From Verrucomicrobiota bacterium (GTDB lineage Bacteria; Verrucomicrobiota; Verrucomicrobiia; Opitutales; Opitutaceae): DNA of 13,774 nt. Positions 1 through 7,150 of this stretch are shown piece after piece (position 1 is the stretch's first letter; each line of letters starts with the position of its first letter). The notes below the pieces were generated by a model. The model ran no database searches. It was not told where the DNA came from and saw only the letters and a list, made by a program, of their open reading frames with translations. Location: assembly GCA_023410155.1 (NCBI GenBank), contig JAEYQF010000149.1, positions 1 through 13,774 of the forward strand. Direction: 5' to 3'. Both the position numbers and the translations under genes were made by a program.

Positions 1-883
1 CTTCCGCGAGGACCGCGATGATCGAGTGCTCGACGGCGGCGAGCAGTTCACGGTGTTTTTGGAGCGTGATGTCCGCCGCGGTGCCCACCACGCGATGCAC
101 CTGGCCGATGTCATTGCGCACCGGATACGCCCGCGCGTGGATCCACCGCACCGTGCCGTCGTCGCGCATGATTCGATACGTCTCCTCGTAATCGCCCGCC
201 GCCTGCCGCTCGCGCAACGAGCCGAGCACCCGCTCCCTATCCGCCGGGTGGACGGTCTCGTGCCATCCGTGCGGATGCGCGTAGAGACTCTCGCAGCTTC
301 GGCCCCAGATCTTCTCGTAGGCAGGACTCACATAAAGGATTGAGCCGCGCTGCGGATCACTGATCCAAAAGACTTCATTGATGTTGTCGGTGAGCTCGCG
401 AAACCGCTCCTCACTTTCGCGGATGCGCTCGATGGCGCGTTCGTGCTCCGTAATGTCGAGCGACATCACGAAGATACCTTCGTCCGCCGGCTGCACGATC
501 AACTCGAACCATGCGCTCGTGCCATCCGGCGCCACGAAATGATTTTTCAGCCGCGCGCCGACTCGCTCCCGCATGCAACGCTCCATCGCAGAGAACACCG
601 GCGTCTGGTCGATCCCCGGGTAGCAATCCAGCAACGACCGCCCGAGCAAGTCCTCGCGCGGCCGTCGTCCATGCGCCGCCGCCGTGGCATTGATATACAC
701 ATAGCGCCACTCGCGATCGATGATCTGGCAGCCCTCCAGCATGTTATCGAGCGTGCCCTGAAACCTCGCCTCGCTCGCGTTCAGCGAAGCGATCTCCGCC
801 TTCAGGCGTTCGTTCTCCGCCTCGAGGGCGGCGATGCGCGCAGCAACAAGGTGGGAGGAGTCATCAGGCACAGGGGAAGTCAT
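1..883 (-). CDS. PAS-PAS sensor protein, C-terminal part outside the window (probable signalling kinase or cyclase)
   Basis: The reading frame starts with ATG at 883 and stays open to the left edge, giving 294 N-terminal residues. Residues 14-40 form a short heptad-like coiled coil rich in Ala, Leu and Glu (ALEAENERLKAEIASL). A first PAS domain spans about residues 42-157 (LDNMLEGCQIIDREWRYVYI through EGIFVMSLDITEHERA), and a second, PAS_3-like with a PAC tail, spans about 163-280 (SEERFRELTDNINEVFWISD ... YRIMRDDGTVRWIHARAYPV ... GTAADIT). No transmembrane segment is seen, so this is a cytoplasmic sensor by appearance. PAS arrays like this usually feed a histidine kinase, GGDEF or GAF output module, but that module lies beyond position 1, so the output is unknown. 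There is no convincing Shine-Dalgarno before the ATG. It is separated from the next gene upstream by a 556-base gap, so it probably has its own promoter. Confidence 0.85.
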   Translation of the reverse strand, partial: MTSPVPDDSSHLVAARIAALEAENERLKAEIASLNASEARFQGTLDNMLEGCQIIDREWRYVYINATAAAHGRRPREDLLGRSLLDCYPGIDQTPVFSAMERCMRERVGARLKNHFVAPDGTSAWFELIVQPADEGIFVMSLDITEHERAIERIRESEERFRELTDNINEVFWISDPQRGSILYVSPAYEKIWGRSCESLYAHPHGWHETVHPADRERVLGSLRERQAAGDYEETYRIMRDDGTVRWIHARAYPVRNDIGQVHRVVGTAADITLQKHRELLAAVEHSIIAVLAE

Positions 884-1439
884 GATGCGTGGAAGTCTGG
901 AAGGAAATCGGGCGGGAAACGTGTCTCCTTCCATCGCCCGCACAAACGGGAAGTTTACGTGAATACACGTATCTCGTCTCGCGGCCGCCGCGGCTCGCGC
1001 CGGGAGCTTTTCCCTCCGCAAAGCCGTCCACACCGCGGCGCAATCGCAGCTCTACGCCGGCAAGATTCACTTCCTTGCCGGAGTTTCCAGCCCTCAAGCC
1101 TACGCACGCTCCAGTCCGATCCTTTTGCACCGCCCCGGGCGCAGCTCGCCACGTCGGCGCCTCGCACATGTCCGCCGCCCCGGACGCCTGCCTCGCCTCT
1201 TCGAGGACTGCGCCCGCAGAGGAAGAATTCCACGGCGCCTTGGGCGCGCACGTGATCCGCTATCGAAACTTCATGAGGAACTGCCGAGATCGAAAACGCG
1301 CGACGCCCACATTCCGCGAGGGTTGGCGCCGGCCGCGGGTGTATTCGCGAACCCGATACTCGCGCGCTTGATTTCCGGCCTTCGCTCGAGCTACCCACGC
1401 GGGACGACCGCAGACCCCGCGCCTGACGCGGATCCTCGC
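884..1439. other. 556-base gap with no recognisable gene
   Basis: The gap lies between the HlyIII-fusion gene (3' end at 1440) and the PAS sensor gene (start at 883). Open frames exist on both strands, as expected in GC-rich DNA, but their translations are arginine- and proline-rich, have no domain-like pattern and have no ribosome binding site. It should hold the sensor gene's promoter and the terminator of the fusion gene, but I could not find a hairpin followed by a T-run or a clear -35/-10 pair. The only distinct element is the inverted repeat at 956-971. A decayed gene or an unrecognised small RNA cannot be excluded. Confidence 0.6.
956..971. promoter_or_regulatory. Perfect inverted repeat upstream of the PAS sensor gene
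   Basis: TACGTG-AATA-CACGTA is a perfect 6-4-6 inverted repeat, centred about 80 bases upstream of the ATG at 883. No T-run follows on either strand, so it is not an intrinsic terminator. Position and symmetry fit a dimeric regulator's binding site; a small RNA hairpin in the leader is an alternative. No protein is assigned. Confidence 0.35.
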
Positions 1440-2948
1440 TCAGTGGTGCGGCAGCAGGAAAACGAGCACCGCGAAAAAGTGACACGTGCTCCCGCCGAGC
1501 ACGAACGCGTGCCACACCGCGTGGTGAAAACGCAACCGGTGCCACACATAGAAGATCACCCCAGCGCTGTAGCACAGGCCGCCCGCCAGCATGAGCCAGA
1601 GTCCGCCCGGCGGCACGTGCGCGAGCAGCGGCTTGATCGCGACGACGATCAGCCAGCCGAGGAAAAGATACGCCCCGATCGCCACCGCACGGAATCGCGG
1701 CGCGAACAGCAACTGCACCACCGCACCGCTCCCACACAGCCCCCACACCACGCCGAAGAGCGACCAGCCCCACGGACCGCGCAGCTGCGTGAGCAGAAAC
1801 GGCGTGTAGGTGCCCGCGATCAACAGAAAGATCGCCGCGTGATCGAGTTTCCGAAAGAGGCGCTTCGCGCGACCATCGCGCACCGCGTGATACGCCGTGG
1901 AGGCAAAATAGAGCGTGAGCAACGTGAGCCCGAAGACGGCGAAACTCGCCACATGCCAAACATCGCCGTGCTCGCGTGCTTGAATCAGCAGAAGCGCCAG
2001 GCCCACCGCACTCGCGATCAGGCCGATCCCGTGGGTGGCCCAGTTGGCAATCTCCTCCGCGCGCGTGTAGCGGCGGTCGGGTTTGGTCGCGAGGGGCGCT
2101 CGCGGGATTTCGCGCCGGCGGCGCACCGCTGAGGCCGCCCAACGATCGAGCACGCGCACCAGCGCACGCGGACGCGGGCTGCTGAACTTCTCGGCAGTCC
2201 ATTCTTCGCCGTCCGCGTAGACCGTGCGAGGAATCACGCAGGTGCCGAGACACCAATCGGCGACCGGCAGGCCGCAAAAGCCCGAAATGGATTCGTTGCA
2301 GTCCGTGACCGCGTGGTGCCGCAGGTGGAATCCATACACCGGCTGCCAGAACCAGCTCCAACGCGGGTGTTGGACGAGCGGCGCCCATTTTTCGAAGGGC
2401 CAGTGATTGATCGCGTGCAACACCTCGTAGAGCGTGAGCGAGCACGCGAGGGCTGCATAGCCGCCGACGAACCAAGGAAACGCCGGCAGCAACCACTGCA
2501 GCAGCGCCAGCAACGGCGTGAGCAGCAGCGCGAACGCCGCGAGCGAATACCAGGGGAAAAACGACGCCTCCCCCTGCTCCGGCTCCACGATGGGAAACAC
2601 GTTTTCGATCGAGAGAATCCCGGTGCCCTCGCGACCCGGTCGCCGCACGATGCGCGTAAGCGCGTGATGCAGCGTGTGCTGCTTATACAACCGCCGGAGA
2701 AACGGCACCGCCGGCGTGTGCAACACGTAGCGATGGAAGAAATACTCCATGAAGGCGTTGACGAGGCTGATCGCGGCAAACGCCACGATCGCGTGCGACA
2801 GCGGAGCGATCCATTGCAGCGTCCAGACCCCGGGCGCGATCCAGCGCAACGCGAGCAGGAGCACCGCCAGCGTGGCGAGCACCGTGGCCGCGAAGAGCGG
2901 CAGTGAAAAATGCTCGTGGACGGGTTCGGAGGAACGAGGAGACGACAT
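1440..2948 (-). CDS. Fatty-acid-hydroxylase-like domain fused to a HlyIII/PAQR domain, membrane protein
   Basis: One uninterrupted frame of 502 residues from ATG at 2948; a TTG 33 bases upstream (2981) could start it, but ATG is preferred. The N-terminal half (about 10-235) has hydrophobic helices and the histidine boxes of the membrane di-iron fatty acid hydroxylase/desaturase superfamily: HRYVLH (H72, H77), HTLHH (H91, H94, H95), HAINH (H178, H182) and HLRHH (H208, H211, H212). The C-terminal half (about 290-502) is a HlyIII/YqfA-type PAQR domain with roughly seven membrane helices and the family's metal-site pattern: STAYH (S350, H354), LDHAAIFLLIAGTYTP (D369) and HAVWH (H476, H480). HlyIII proteins are usually near 200 residues and the hydroxylase near 200-250, so the length fits a true fusion. 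Inferred role: modification or sensing of membrane lipids; neither substrate nor hydroxylase activity can be read from sequence. It lies 57 bases after rpoZ and may be co-transcribed with it. Confidence 0.85.
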   Translation of the reverse strand: MSSPRSSEPVHEHFSLPLFAATVLATLAVLLLALRWIAPGVWTLQWIAPLSHAIVAFAAISLVNAFMEYFFHRYVLHTPAVPFLRRLYKQHTLHHALTRIVRRPGREGTGILSIENVFPIVEPEQGEASFFPWYSLAAFALLLTPLLALLQWLLPAFPWFVGGYAALACSLTLYEVLHAINHWPFEKWAPLVQHPRWSWFWQPVYGFHLRHHAVTDCNESISGFCGLPVADWCLGTCVIPRTVYADGEEWTAEKFSSPRPRALVRVLDRWAASAVRRRREIPRAPLATKPDRRYTRAEEIANWATHGIGLIASAVGLALLLIQAREHGDVWHVASFAVFGLTLLTLYFASTAYHAVRDGRAKRLFRKLDHAAIFLLIAGTYTPFLLTQLRGPWGWSLFGVVWGLCGSGAVVQLLFAPRFRAVAIGAYLFLGWLIVVAIKPLLAHVPPGGLWLMLAGGLCYSAGVIFYVWHRLRFHHAVWHAFVLGGSTCHFFAVLVFLLPHH

Positions 2949-3005
2949 GATGCAGGCGAGACCGGAAGACGGGAAAAGCAAACGCGTGAGCCAAAGGGCC
3001 CGCGA

Positions 3006-3224
3006 CTAGAGATGGGTGAGCTGCTCGTCGGTCGGGAGTTCGTAGCTGATCTTCCGTTCGGAGATTTCCCGCAGCGCCACATCCTCCAACGTCAACTTCT
3101 CGAGCGAGACCACGAGGGGCCGCGCGCCGTGGCGCAGTTGTTTCACGCGACGCGACACCACATTGATGAGGATGTTGGGATCAGGAATCACTTGGTGGGC
3201 CTCGAACAGATAATCTTCTCTCAC
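3006..3224 (-). CDS. rpoZ: DNA-directed RNA polymerase omega subunit-like protein
   Basis: A 72-residue protein resembling the small omega subunit, which aids assembly and stability of RNA polymerase by holding the beta-prime subunit. The recognisable core is the N-terminal helix pair (DPNILINVVSRRVKQL, about 15-30, then a basic stretch with GARPLV) and the conserved LEDVALREISERKISYE block (about 46-62), matching the omega ALREI...GKI signature. Omega proteins are usually 70-100 residues, so the length is normal. The start is GTG at 3224; it is the first possible start in frame and has no Shine-Dalgarno in front (upstream reads CCCCTACCTATTC). The usual neighbours (gmk, spoT) are absent; instead it sits between a repeat-containing gap upstream and the HlyIII-fusion gene downstream. 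Assignment rests on motif recall, so a search is worthwhile. Confidence 0.75.
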   Translation of the reverse strand: MREDYLFEAHQVIPDPNILINVVSRRVKQLRHGARPLVVSLEKLTLEDVALREISERKISYELPTDEQLTHL

Positions 3225-3495
3225 GAATAGGTAGGGGACGCCGGGGCGGGATTGATTCCAGCTGGCTCGCGCACTCTATCGACGCGGAGCGCACACGACG
3301 ACACTTATCGCTCCTCCGAGCCCGCAGACGGGCAAGCGGCCCAGCGGGCACCGCGTTGCGGGATTAATCGTGCCGACCCGGTGCGCACCGTGGCGCGAGC
3401 CGGGACGGACTTTGTCCCGACCCGGTCCGCACTCGGGCTCGACCGGGTGCGCACTTGGACGCGATCTGGTCCAAACTCGGGCGCGACTCGGCCCG
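3225..3495. other. 271-base gap between yjbQ and rpoZ, partly filled by tandem repeats
   Basis: The left part (about 3225-3373) should carry the minus-strand promoter and leader of rpoZ, although I could not pick a convincing -35/-10 pair. The right part is the 22-base tandem repeat listed separately. Open frames across it translate to arginine-rich sequence in both directions and change frame from unit to unit because 22 is not a multiple of three, so the gap is non-coding. Confidence 0.6.
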
Positions 3496-3505
3496 CTATT
3501 CGCCG
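3374..3505. repeat. Degenerate tandem repeat with an exact 22-base period, about six units
   Basis: Units start at 3374, 3396, 3418, 3440, 3462 and 3484, each opening with CGA. Read on the plus strand the shared pattern is CGACCCGGTSCGCAC followed by TCGGGCG. Units 1, 3, 4 and 5 are clearest: units 1/4, 3/4 and 3/5 each agree at 17 of 22 positions. Unit 2 is more diverged, and unit 6 keeps only its first half and runs into the 3' end of yjbQ (stop codon at 3496-3498). Inside unit 1 lies the perfect palindrome CGGTGCGCACCG (3379-3390), and unit 2 contains the hairpin-forming pair CGGGAC (3401-3406) / GTCCCG (3414-3419). The period is about two turns of the helix, which would place repeated protein sites on one face of the DNA. 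It could be an operator array, an RNA-structure element or a genome-wide dispersed repeat. Confidence 0.7.
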
Positions 3506-3915
3506 ATGATCTTGATCAGCGCGCATTTCTTTCGTCGGCCGTCGAACTCGGCATAGAAGATCTGTTCCCATGGGCCGAAATCGAGCTGACCCGCGGTGAT
3601 CGCGACGACGACTTCGCGGCCCATGATCGTGCGTTTGAGGTGTGCGTCCGCGTTGTCTTCGCCGGTGCGGTTATGGTCGTAGGCGCTGTGCGGTTTTTCC
3701 GGCGCGAGCTGCTCGAGCCAGCGTTCGTAATCGGCGTGCAGCCCGCGCTCATCGTCGTTGATGAACACGCTGGCGGTGATGTGCATCGCGTTGACGAGGC
3801 AAAGACCTTCGCGGACGCCGCTCTCGCGCAGAGCAGCCTCGACCTGCGGCGTGATGTTGAAAAACGCGCGCCGCTGCGGCGCCTCGAACCAGAGTTCCTG
3901 GCGAAAGGATTTCAT
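3496..3915 (-). CDS. yjbQ: YjbQ family protein (UPF0047, secondary thiamine-phosphate synthase-like)
   Basis: A 139-residue single-domain protein, the usual length for the family. The diagnostic motifs are present in order: [14 protein letters not shown] (about 43-56, with H45 and the acidic DDE), [14 protein letters not shown] (81-94) and [16 protein letters not shown] (111-126), the family's glycine-tryptophan signature, here with PWE where many members have TWQ. Family members form a beta-sandwich trimer with a metal site and have been reported to have weak thiamine phosphate synthase activity that can partly replace ThiE; the physiological reaction is not firmly settled. ATG at 3915 is the start; it lies 12 bases after the tspO stop codon and lacks a Shine-Dalgarno, so translation is probably coupled to tspO. 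Its 3' end runs into the 22-base tandem repeat. Confidence 0.9.
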   Translation of the reverse strand: MKSFRQELWFEAPQRRAFFNITPQVEAALRESGVREGLCLVNAMHITASVFINDDERGLHADYERWLEQLAPEKPHSAYDHNRTGEDNADAHLKRTIMGREVVVAITAGQLDFGPWEQIFYAEFDGRRKKCALIKIIGE

Positions 3916-3927
3916 GCGGCGCGCCGC

Positions 3928-4401
3928 TCAGGAGTTGAGCTTCCAGATCGCGGAGTTCAGCGCGGTGGCGAAACTCACCCACAGTAGATACGGCGCCCAC
4001 ATCGCGGCGGCGATCCGATCCCGGGTCCAAAACCGGATGAAAATCACCGTGAGGAGAAGCCACAGCGCGAGAATGTCCACGAGTGCCGCACCTGGCGATT
4101 GACGTCCGAAGAAGAGGATCGACCAAAGCGCGTTGAGCGCGAGTTGCAGCGCATAGAGCATCACCGTGACTCTGGCCGACAGTGGATCGCCCACGCGCCA
4201 CACGCGCCAGGTCGAGATCGCCATCAGGATGTAGAGAACGGTCCATACGGGCCCGAAGACGGCCTTGGGCGGATTCCATGCGGGCTTCTGGAGCGAGTCA
4301 TACCACGTATCGACGCTGCTCGAGGTCGCGAGCGAGCCGATGCCCGCCGCCGCGAAAGCGAGCACGAGAAAAAGGATCAGCGGGAGCCAGCGCGACTTCA
4401 T
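3928..4401 (-). CDS. tspO: TspO/MBR family membrane protein (tryptophan-rich sensory protein)
   Basis: 157 residues with five predicted membrane helices, as in all TspO/MBR proteins, which bind porphyrins and sterol-like ligands in the membrane and are linked to tetrapyrrole and stress signalling. Family landmarks: WYDSLQKPAWNPP (33-45), the GPVWTVLY helix start (50-57), LNALWSILFFG (89-99), the ALW of helix four (112-114) and PYLLWVSFATALN (137-149). I chose ATG at 4401, not the TTG at 4422 seven codons upstream, because the ATG forms a four-base ATGA overlap with the stop codon of the M20 peptidase gene, a standard sign of coupled translation. It is followed after 12 bases by yjbQ, giving a three-gene unit peptidase-tspO-yjbQ. 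Confidence 0.93.
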   Translation of the reverse strand: MKSRWLPLILFLVLAFAAAGIGSLATSSSVDTWYDSLQKPAWNPPKAVFGPVWTVLYILMAISTWRVWRVGDPLSARVTVMLYALQLALNALWSILFFGRQSPGAALVDILALWLLLTVIFIRFWTRDRIAAAMWAPYLLWVSFATALNSAIWKLNS

Positions 4402-5546
4402 GCGAAAGCTGTGCCTCGCCAAGCCAGTTGTGTCAAAAACGCAGCCGCGATTCGCGCCCGCTCCGCGAGCGAAGGCAGCACGATGTATTCGTCCGCGCTA
4501 TGGAGCTTGCCACCCACCGGGCCCAAACCGTCCAGGCAGGGCAGTCCGGCTGCGGCCAGCAGGTTGGCATCGGAACCGCCGCCCACGTCCAGCCAGCCCG
4601 GGATCTCTACGCCGCACGCGCGCGCCACCTCCGTCCAGGCGACGAAAGCCGCGTCCGTGCGGGCTTCCGGTTCGAGCGGCGGGCGATCGAACCCGCCGGT
4701 GATCTCGAGGGAAAAGCCCTCGCGGCGGTTGAGCTCGGCGGTGAGCGCCGCGAACCTCTCCTTCACCGCCTCGGCGGCGATGGCGGTCGCCACTCGCACG
4801 TTGATCGCGGCGACCGCGCGGTCTGGCACGATGTTGACCGCCCCGCCACCCGCGATGCTTCCGACGTTGAGCAGGACGCCGGGGATCTCATTCCGTATCC
4901 GATCCATGGAGACAAGGATTCCCGCCAACGCGACGATCGCGTTGCGTCCCTCCTGGCGTGGACTCGCGGCATGTGCGGCGCGCCCGCGGCAGGTAAGGTT
5001 GAAAACGCCGGTGCCCATCCGGGAGCGCACCAGCGAGCCATCCTCGCGCGCGGGTTCGAAGACCAAACCAAGCTGATGACGCCGGGCGGCGTCGCGCAGC
5101 ACGGTGCGGCTGGCAGCAGAGCCCGTTTCCTCGTCCGGCGTGAGCAGGACTTCCCACCCCAGCCTCTCGCAGCCGGGAGTTTTCTCGAACTCAGTGAGCG
5201 CGGCGAGCAGGACGACGATCCCGCCCTTCATGTCGGCCACGCCGGGACCGCGCAGCCGGTCGGCGTCCACCTGTTCGCAGCGCTGAAAGGGATGCTCCTG
5301 CCCATAAACCGTGTCGTAATGCCCACTGAGCAATACCTGAACCGGCGCATGCGGCCGCACGCGGAGAGAAAGCGCCTTCGCGTCCGATCCCCATAGATCG
5401 AGGGTCGTGGCGGTCGCGCCTGGCAAGTTCTGCCGAAACGCTTCCCGCAGTGCGGCTGCCATGCGGTTCAATCCCGCAGCGTGCTCACTCCCGGAATTGA
5501 GATCGGCCCAAGAGACGAGAAGATCGCGCAGCGCGGCAGACTCCAT
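4398..5546 (-). CDS. M20 family zinc metallopeptidase (CPG2-like carboxypeptidase or amidohydrolase)
   Basis: 382 residues, typical for M20 enzymes, which remove C-terminal residues from small peptides or hydrolyse N-acyl amino acids using two zinc ions. All expected residues are visible: SGHYDTV (H76 first ligand, D78), GVADMKGG (D105 bridging ligand), TPDEETGS (E139 catalytic base, E140 ligand), FEPAR (E164 ligand) and LHSADEY (H349 ligand). The central dimerisation lid (about 175-290) contains RGRAAHAASPRQEGRNAI and NVGSIAGGGAVNIVPD, both typical of the glutamate carboxypeptidase/CPG2 branch. No signal peptide is seen, so it should be cytoplasmic. ATG at 5546 is preceded by GGAAAG about nine bases upstream, a modest ribosome site. 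Its stop codon overlaps the tspO start. Exact substrate cannot be told. Confidence 0.92.
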   Translation of the reverse strand: MESAALRDLLVSWADLNSGSEHAAGLNRMAAALREAFRQNLPGATATTLDLWGSDAKALSLRVRPHAPVQVLLSGHYDTVYGQEHPFQRCEQVDADRLRGPGVADMKGGIVVLLAALTEFEKTPGCERLGWEVLLTPDEETGSAASRTVLRDAARRHQLGLVFEPAREDGSLVRSRMGTGVFNLTCRGRAAHAASPRQEGRNAIVALAGILVSMDRIRNEIPGVLLNVGSIAGGGAVNIVPDRAVAAINVRVATAIAAEAVKERFAALTAELNRREGFSLEITGGFDRPPLEPEARTDAAFVAWTEVARACGVEIPGWLDVGGGSDANLLAAAGLPCLDGLGPVGGKLHSADEYIVLPSLAERARIAAAFLTQLAWRGTAFA

Positions 5547-5643
5547 GCCGTGATCTTTCCCGCGTCGGCGGCGGACGAAAAGGTCAGATTTCTCCGCTAC
5601 GCCATCTCTTCATCTGCCGACGGCGGACCGAAATGATCCCGCG

Positions 5644-7098
5644 TCAATTGGCAGGAAACGCGATCAACGTGCCGTCGAGCCCGGCGCCTATGACGACTTG
5701 ACCATCCGTCGCCAGCGAACCGGCAAAGCCCGACATCTCCGCACCCGAAGGAACGGGCGCGCGATGCCGCCAGACCACCTCGCCTGTGGCTCGATCGAGC
5801 GCGACGATGCCGCCTTCGTGAGCGATCACGGTGCCGTCACGATGCTGTCCCGCCGTCGCGGCAAAGACGCGCTCCCCCGCCACGAGCGGAGTTCCCCACG
5901 TCAGGCCCCGCACGTCGGTCGCCCACTTTTGCGCGCCCGTGCGCGGCTCGAGCGCACTCACGCGCCGATAATCCGACGAACCAACATAGAGCGTGCCGCC
6001 CTCGATGTGCGGAGAGGACTCGACCCACGAAAACCAAAATGAATTTCGCCAGGCGATGCGTCCGTCGTTGAGCGACACCGCATAGAGAAGGTAGTCGCGA
6101 GCGCCGACGAACGCGAGCGAGTCACTCACCGCAGGCGTCGACACGATCGGTCCGCCCAGTTTCACGCGGAGTGTCTCGGCGCGATTGCGGCGATTGATGC
6201 CCACCAGCGAACCGTCGAACGTGCCCGCGAGCAGCGTATCGCCTTGTGACGCGAGCCCGGCGTGAATCGGCGCGCCCACAGACTTACTCCACGCAATCTG
6301 GCCCGTCCGCGCACGGACGGCGCGCACGTGCCCATCCCTGGATCCCACATACACAAGATCGCGCTCATTCCAGATCGGTGTCGCCGTGCGGTGCGTGAAG
6401 GTGGGATCGGTTGTTTTCTCCGCCGCGGAGCCGCTGCTGAGCGACACGCGCCACCGGAGTTTGCCCGTCGCGCGCTCTAGACGCACGAGGTCGTCTCGTT
6501 CGTCCACAACATAGATCGCCTCCTGCGTCGCGAGCGCGGTGCCGTAAAGCGGGGCGGTGCCCACCCAGGTCCACAGGCGTTCGCCGTCGGCGGCTCGAAT
6601 CGCGTGGAAGCGGCCGTCGACGGTGCCGATATAAACCACGCCGTCGTGCACGACCGGCGAGGCCCAGGCAGCCGCTCCGAGCGCGAGTCGCCAGCGCGGC
6701 GAGGGTGCCGCCGGCAGCGCCGCGACAGGCGGTGCGTCCGGAAAAGCGGAACCGGGGCGTAACACCACCGGCAGCTCCGCGAGCGCAAAACTACCACGCA
6801 ACTCCGCACCGACGAGGCGCAGCTTCAAGTTGAGCGGTGCGAGCTCGAAAGTGCCATCGCGGATCTCCGCGGGCCCGAAGTTCACGTTGTAGATGAACAT
6901 GTCCGGCATCGAGAGGCTCACGAGCAATCCGCGCTCGGTGGGGATAAACGCTACGCCCAACTCCGCCGTCGCATTTGGCGCGGTGACTTCGCCCTGCCAG
7001 ACGCCAATGAAATCCCCACCTTTCTCCGCCGACCTCAGCGCGGTGGCAAAACCAAGGGCCGCAACGAAGAGACACAGGCCGGGGATACAGCGTCGCAT
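5644..7098 (-). CDS. Secreted PQQ-like beta-propeller repeat protein
   Basis: 484 residues from ATG at 7098. Longer in-frame extension would run inside rlmN and reads as arginine-rich nonsense, whereas this ATG opens a clean signal peptide (MRRC, hydrophobic core to about 22, likely cut after LRSA). Residues about 28-115 form a small beta-rich domain (GVWQGEVTAP ... LPVVLRPGSAFP) that I cannot name, followed by a proline/alanine linker. Residues 135-484 are a propeller with repeated GxxxW blade motifs at GERLWTW (172), GKLRWRV (212), GQIAWSK (266), GRIAWRN (346), GAQKWAT (388) and GEVVWRH (439), each near an YVG/AGT-type strand, as in PQQ-dependent dehydrogenases and BamB. No quinone-binding or haem site is evident, so it is probably a structural or binding propeller in the periplasm and not an enzyme. 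It starts 52 bases after rlmN. Confidence 0.85.
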   Translation of the reverse strand: MRRCIPGLCLFVAALGFATALRSAEKGGDFIGVWQGEVTAPNATAELGVAFIPTERGLLVSLSMPDMFIYNVNFGPAEIRDGTFELAPLNLKLRLVGAELRGSFALAELPVVLRPGSAFPDAPPVAALPAAPSPRWRLALGAAAWASPVVHDGVVYIGTVDGRFHAIRAADGERLWTWVGTAPLYGTALATQEAIYVVDERDDLVRLERATGKLRWRVSLSSGSAAEKTTDPTFTHRTATPIWNERDLVYVGSRDGHVRAVRARTGQIAWSKSVGAPIHAGLASQGDTLLAGTFDGSLVGINRRNRAETLRVKLGGPIVSTPAVSDSLAFVGARDYLLYAVSLNDGRIAWRNSFWFSWVESSPHIEGGTLYVGSSDYRRVSALEPRTGAQKWATDVRGLTWGTPLVAGERVFAATAGQHRDGTVIAHEGGIVALDRATGEVVWRHRAPVPSGAEMSGFAGSLATDGQVVIGAGLDGTLIAFPAN

Positions 7099-7150
7099 GG
7101 CAACGTTCTTCGCGAGCGCGCCACGGGTGGCAAATCCATTGATTTGAAAA

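Noticed and set aside
443..1255. Plus-strand open frame of 270 codons across the PAS gene and the 884-1439 gap
   Set aside because: Most of it is antisense to a clear PAS domain and the remainder is Arg/Pro-rich with no motif.
955..2496. Minus-strand open frame of 513 codons overlapping the HlyIII-fusion gene
   Set aside because: It is arginine-, alanine- and glycine-rich without domain patterns and lies over the hydroxylase/HlyIII gene in another frame; it is a shadow due to high GC.
3374..3505. 22-base repeats considered as a CRISPR array
   Set aside because: The units are directly adjacent with no unique spacers and are too degenerate for CRISPR repeats; no cas genes are present.
4182..5396. 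Plus-strand open frame of 404 codons opposite the M20 peptidase and tspO genes
   Set aside because: Composition is arginine- and alanine-rich with no recognisable motif, whereas the minus strand encodes proteins with complete catalytic and membrane motifs.
5547..5643. GTCGGC / GCCGAC pair considered as a terminator of the propeller gene
   Set aside because: The arms are short and far apart (about 45 bases) and there is no T-run on the minus strand.
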